The notes under the pieces were generated by a model. That model did no database searches and was not told where the DNA came from. It saw only the letters and a list, made by a program, of their open reading frames with translations. DNA of 7,564 nt from an uncultured Collinsella sp. (GTDB taxonomy: Bacteria > Actinomycetota > Coriobacteriia > Coriobacteriales > Coriobacteriaceae), in contig UROZ01000093.1 in assembly GCA_900549655.1 (NCBI GenBank), positions 1 to 7,564 of the forward strand. Direction: 5' to 3'. Every line of letters starts with the position of its first letter. The stretch's first letter is position 1. The translations under genes were made by a program, and so were the position numbers. Of this stretch, positions 6,006-7,564 are shown piece after piece.

Positions 6006-6045
6006 TAGCAACAGTACTCATATTTGGCATTTTTTGCCCACCGCC
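6006..6045 (-). repeat. Right arm of 40-bp imperfect inverted repeat
   Basis: Read on the minus strand, this segment matches 5808-5847 at 35 of 40 positions, with GGGCAAAAAA and CAAATATGAGTACTGTT fully conserved. The four codon changes between the copies in the longest shared reading frame all alter the amino acid, which argues against a conserved coding function for the arms. Confidence 0.85.
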
Positions 6046-6071
6046 ATATAACTAACGCCCTATAGCAGACG

Positions 6072-6105
6072 AAAAACAGGCCGCAGCCCATCGCTGCGGC
6101 CTGTT
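6072..6105 (-). terminator. Intrinsic terminator of the NRAMP-family gene
   Basis: The minus-strand RNA forms a perfect 13-bp stem (AACAGGCCGCAGC with its complement) with a 5-base loop, followed by UUUUU within and after the 3' arm (6072-6076). It lies about 20 bases after the transporter stop codon, and is a textbook Rho-independent terminator. Confidence 0.93.
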
Positions 6106-6123
6106 CGGAAGCAAAAGTGGGCG

Positions 6124-7386
6124 CTACGCGCTGTAGCCCATCGCTTGCAGCACAAACATGACGACCGTCAGCACCGTAATCACGCCGATAGTCGCCCACG
6201 TGAGCACGTTCCATACTCGGCCGTTGCGGTTGGCGCCCATAATGTGGCGATCCGCCGCGATAACTACCTGAAATACCAGGACTACGGGCAGCAGCACGCC
6301 GTTGATGACCTGCGAGGTCATCATAATCTGGAACAAATCGACGCCAGGCATGAGCACCAACACGGCAGAAATGCCGATGATGGCCGTAATGATGCCGCGG
6401 TAAACCGGAGCCTCGTCCCAGCTGCGATCGGCGCCGCGCTCCCAGCCAAAAGCCTCGCAGATGGCACTCGACGTAACGCCCGGCAGCACGCAGGCAGCCA
6501 AAAAACTCGCTGCGACCAGGCCCGAGGCAAACAGCACTGTGGACCACTGGCCCGCGATGGGCTCCAGCGCGCGGGCGGCATCGGCGGCATCGCTAATCTG
6601 AATACCCGCCGGGAACAGCACCGTACCGGTCGTGATAATAATGAAGCCCGCAATGATATCAGCAGCGATCGAGCCGCTCACGGTATCAATACGCTGCAGC
6701 ACGATGTCGTCCTCGCCCGCATTCTTATCGACCACGTTGTTCTGAGCCAAGAAGATCATCCACGGTGCGATGGTGGTACCGATTGTTGCGACCACAAGCG
6801 ACACGTAGCTGGGATCATTCTGAATATTGGGGACGACCAAGTCGACCGCGACCTCGCCCCAGTTGGGGCCGGCCATAAACGCGGCGACGATGTAGGTCAC
6901 GAACACGCAGCTTACCAGCAGCAAAATCTTCTCGATGCGCTGGAAACTGCCCGACATGGTAAGCATCCACACCAGCAGCGCCACGAGCGGCACCGAGATG
7001 CTCGCCGGAACGCCAAACAGAGCAAGGCCACTCGCGATACCCGCGAACTCCGAGATGGTCACCGCCGTATTGGCGATCAATAGCGCCGCCATGGCCAGCA
7101 CGCTCTTGCGCACGCCAAAGCGCTCGCGAATGAGCGACGCCAGGCCCTTACCCGTGACGCATCCGCAACGCGCCGCGGTCTCCTGGGTCACGATAAGCAG
7201 CACGGTCATGACGGGAAGCATCCAGAGCATCTTATAGCCATAGCTGGCGCCCGCGCTGGAATACGTGGCGATGCCGCCGGCGTCATTGCCCGAAAGCGCC
7301 GCCAAAAGACCGGGGCCCATGGCGCCAAAGATGGCGGCGATGGTCAGCTTTTGCTTGGTGCTCGGCTTTTGCTTCGTATTTTGCAC
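6124..7386 (-). CDS. NRAMP-family divalent metal transporter, NRMT-like (probable Mg2+ type)
   Basis: A 420-residue integral membrane protein with about 11 helices and the NRAMP fold signature GPGLLAAL at 25-32. In Mn/Fe NRAMPs helix 1 carries D-P-G-N; here it is N34-D35-A-G-G38, so the metal-binding Asp is kept but the Asn is Gly. Helix 6 normally reads A-T-V-M-P-H; here it is T204-T-I-A207-P-W209, so the soft-metal ligand Met is Ala and the proton-linked His is Trp. SQV in helix 10 (358-360) is kept. Loss of Met and Asn is the known mark of NRAMP-related magnesium transporters, first characterised in Eggerthella lenta, so uptake of Mg2+ (possibly also Mn2+) is inferred. I chose GTG at 7386, which has AGGTGG just upstream and lies 8 bp after the stop of the preceding gene; an ATG at 7449 would add 21 residues lacking helix character and overlap that gene. 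A Mn-type MntH is the less likely alternative. Confidence 0.88.
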   Translation of the reverse strand: MQNTKQKPSTKQKLTIAAIFGAMGPGLLAALSGNDAGGIATYSSAGASYGYKMLWMLPVMTVLLIVTQETAARCGCVTGKGLASLIRERFGVRKSVLAMAALLIANTAVTISEFAGIASGLALFGVPASISVPLVALLVWMLTMSGSFQRIEKILLLVSCVFVTYIVAAFMAGPNWGEVAVDLVVPNIQNDPSYVSLVVATIGTTIAPWMIFLAQNNVVDKNAGEDDIVLQRIDTVSGSIAADIIAGFIIITTGTVLFPAGIQISDAADAARALEPIAGQWSTVLFASGLVAASFLAACVLPGVTSSAICEAFGWERGADRSWDEAPVYRGIITAIIGISAVLVLMPGVDLFQIMMTSQVINGVLLPVVLVFQVVIAADRHIMGANRNGRVWNVLTWATIGVITVLTVVMFVLQAMGYSA

Positions 7387-7394
7387 GCGACCAC

Positions 7395-7564
7395 CTACCC
7401 CATGACCGACATGGTGAGCAGCACCGCAGCGATGCAGTACGCCACACACGAGATCATGACGGCGATGACGTTCATGGCGGTACCCGACGTATTGAGGTCG
7501 TGCTCATCGCGCCAGAACAGCACCATCAGGTAAATCACGGCGCTCATGTTGCCAACCAGGCAAA
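7395..7564 (-). CDS. Unidentified membrane protein, C-terminal fragment
   Basis: The window holds only the last 55 residues, ending at a TAG at 7395-7397. It shows two hydrophobic segments (about residues 1-17 and 30-53 of the fragment), joined by a short charged loop, WRDEHDLNTSGTA. No motif identifies a family. The stop lies 8 bp before the GTG of the NRAMP-family gene, and the transporter's Shine-Dalgarno sequence (AGGTGG) overlaps the end of this frame, so the two are probably cotranscribed and translationally coupled, which suggests a related role in ion transport or its control. The longer upstream part is outside the window. Confidence 0.6.
   Translation of the reverse strand, partial: CLVGNMSAVIYLMVLFWRDEHDLNTSGTAMNVIAVMISCVAYCIAAVLLTMSVMG

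Noticed and set aside
6145..7083. 312-codon open frame on the plus strand opposite the NRAMP-family gene
   Set aside because: It is a highly polar, His/Asp/Arg-rich translation of the complement of membrane helices, so it is a shadow frame.

Overview
The window looks like chromosomal DNA from a GC-rich anaerobic gut actinobacterium of the class Coriobacteriia, most likely Collinsella or a close relative. This is inferred from the GC-rich third positions, the gene set, and a transporter that carries the signature of the NRAMP-related magnesium transporter clade known from Eggerthella lenta. No rRNA, tRNA, CRISPR array or intact insertion sequence was seen. Six protein-coding genes are supported; those at the two window edges are partial. 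About 60% of the window reads leftward (minus strand). 

Left part (1-3175, all minus strand). It starts with a partial DUF4867-like, cupin-like gene that has its own promoter and a symmetric array of TGTTC/GAACA half-sites over its start region. Next is luxS (S-ribosylhomocysteine lyase), closed by a good intrinsic terminator at 556-586. A 71-bp near-perfect palindrome (1128-1198) separates luxS from a two-gene nucleoside salvage operon, rbsK then a nucleoside hydrolase, with a 30-bp gap. The hydrolase would free ribose from nucleosides and the ribokinase would phosphorylate it for the pentose phosphate pathway. luxS works on another ribosyl compound (S-ribosylhomocysteine) and releases the AI-2 precursor DPD, so the three genes share ribose chemistry, but luxS has its own candidate promoter. 

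Middle (3363-5579, plus strand). One large gene encodes a membrane O-acyltransferase fused to an extracytoplasmic SGNH esterase-like domain, the OatA/OafA layout used to acetylate peptidoglycan or surface polysaccharide. It is divergent from rbsK, and the 187-bp gap holds candidate promoters for both. A calcium-loop-like acidic motif lies in the linker just before the SGNH domain. 

Convergent intergenic region (5580-6123). It contains a very strong 18-bp hairpin after the acyltransferase, a roughly 240-bp stretch bounded by a 40-bp imperfect inverted repeat (35/40 identical) around an AT-rich island with an 11-bp-arm palindrome, and a classic intrinsic terminator for the transporter gene on the minus strand. 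This looks like the landing site of a small non-autonomous or dispersed repeat. 

Right part (6124-7564, minus strand). An NRAMP-family transporter lacks the canonical metal-coordinating Asn and Met of Mn/Fe transporters. It is preceded 8 bp upstream by the C-terminal end of an unidentified membrane protein, so the two are probably cotranscribed and translationally coupled. The best candidates for new biology are the 71-bp palindrome over the luxS promoter, the dyad array upstream of the DUF4867-like gene, the inverted-repeat element at 5808-6045, and the probable Mg2+-type NRAMP.
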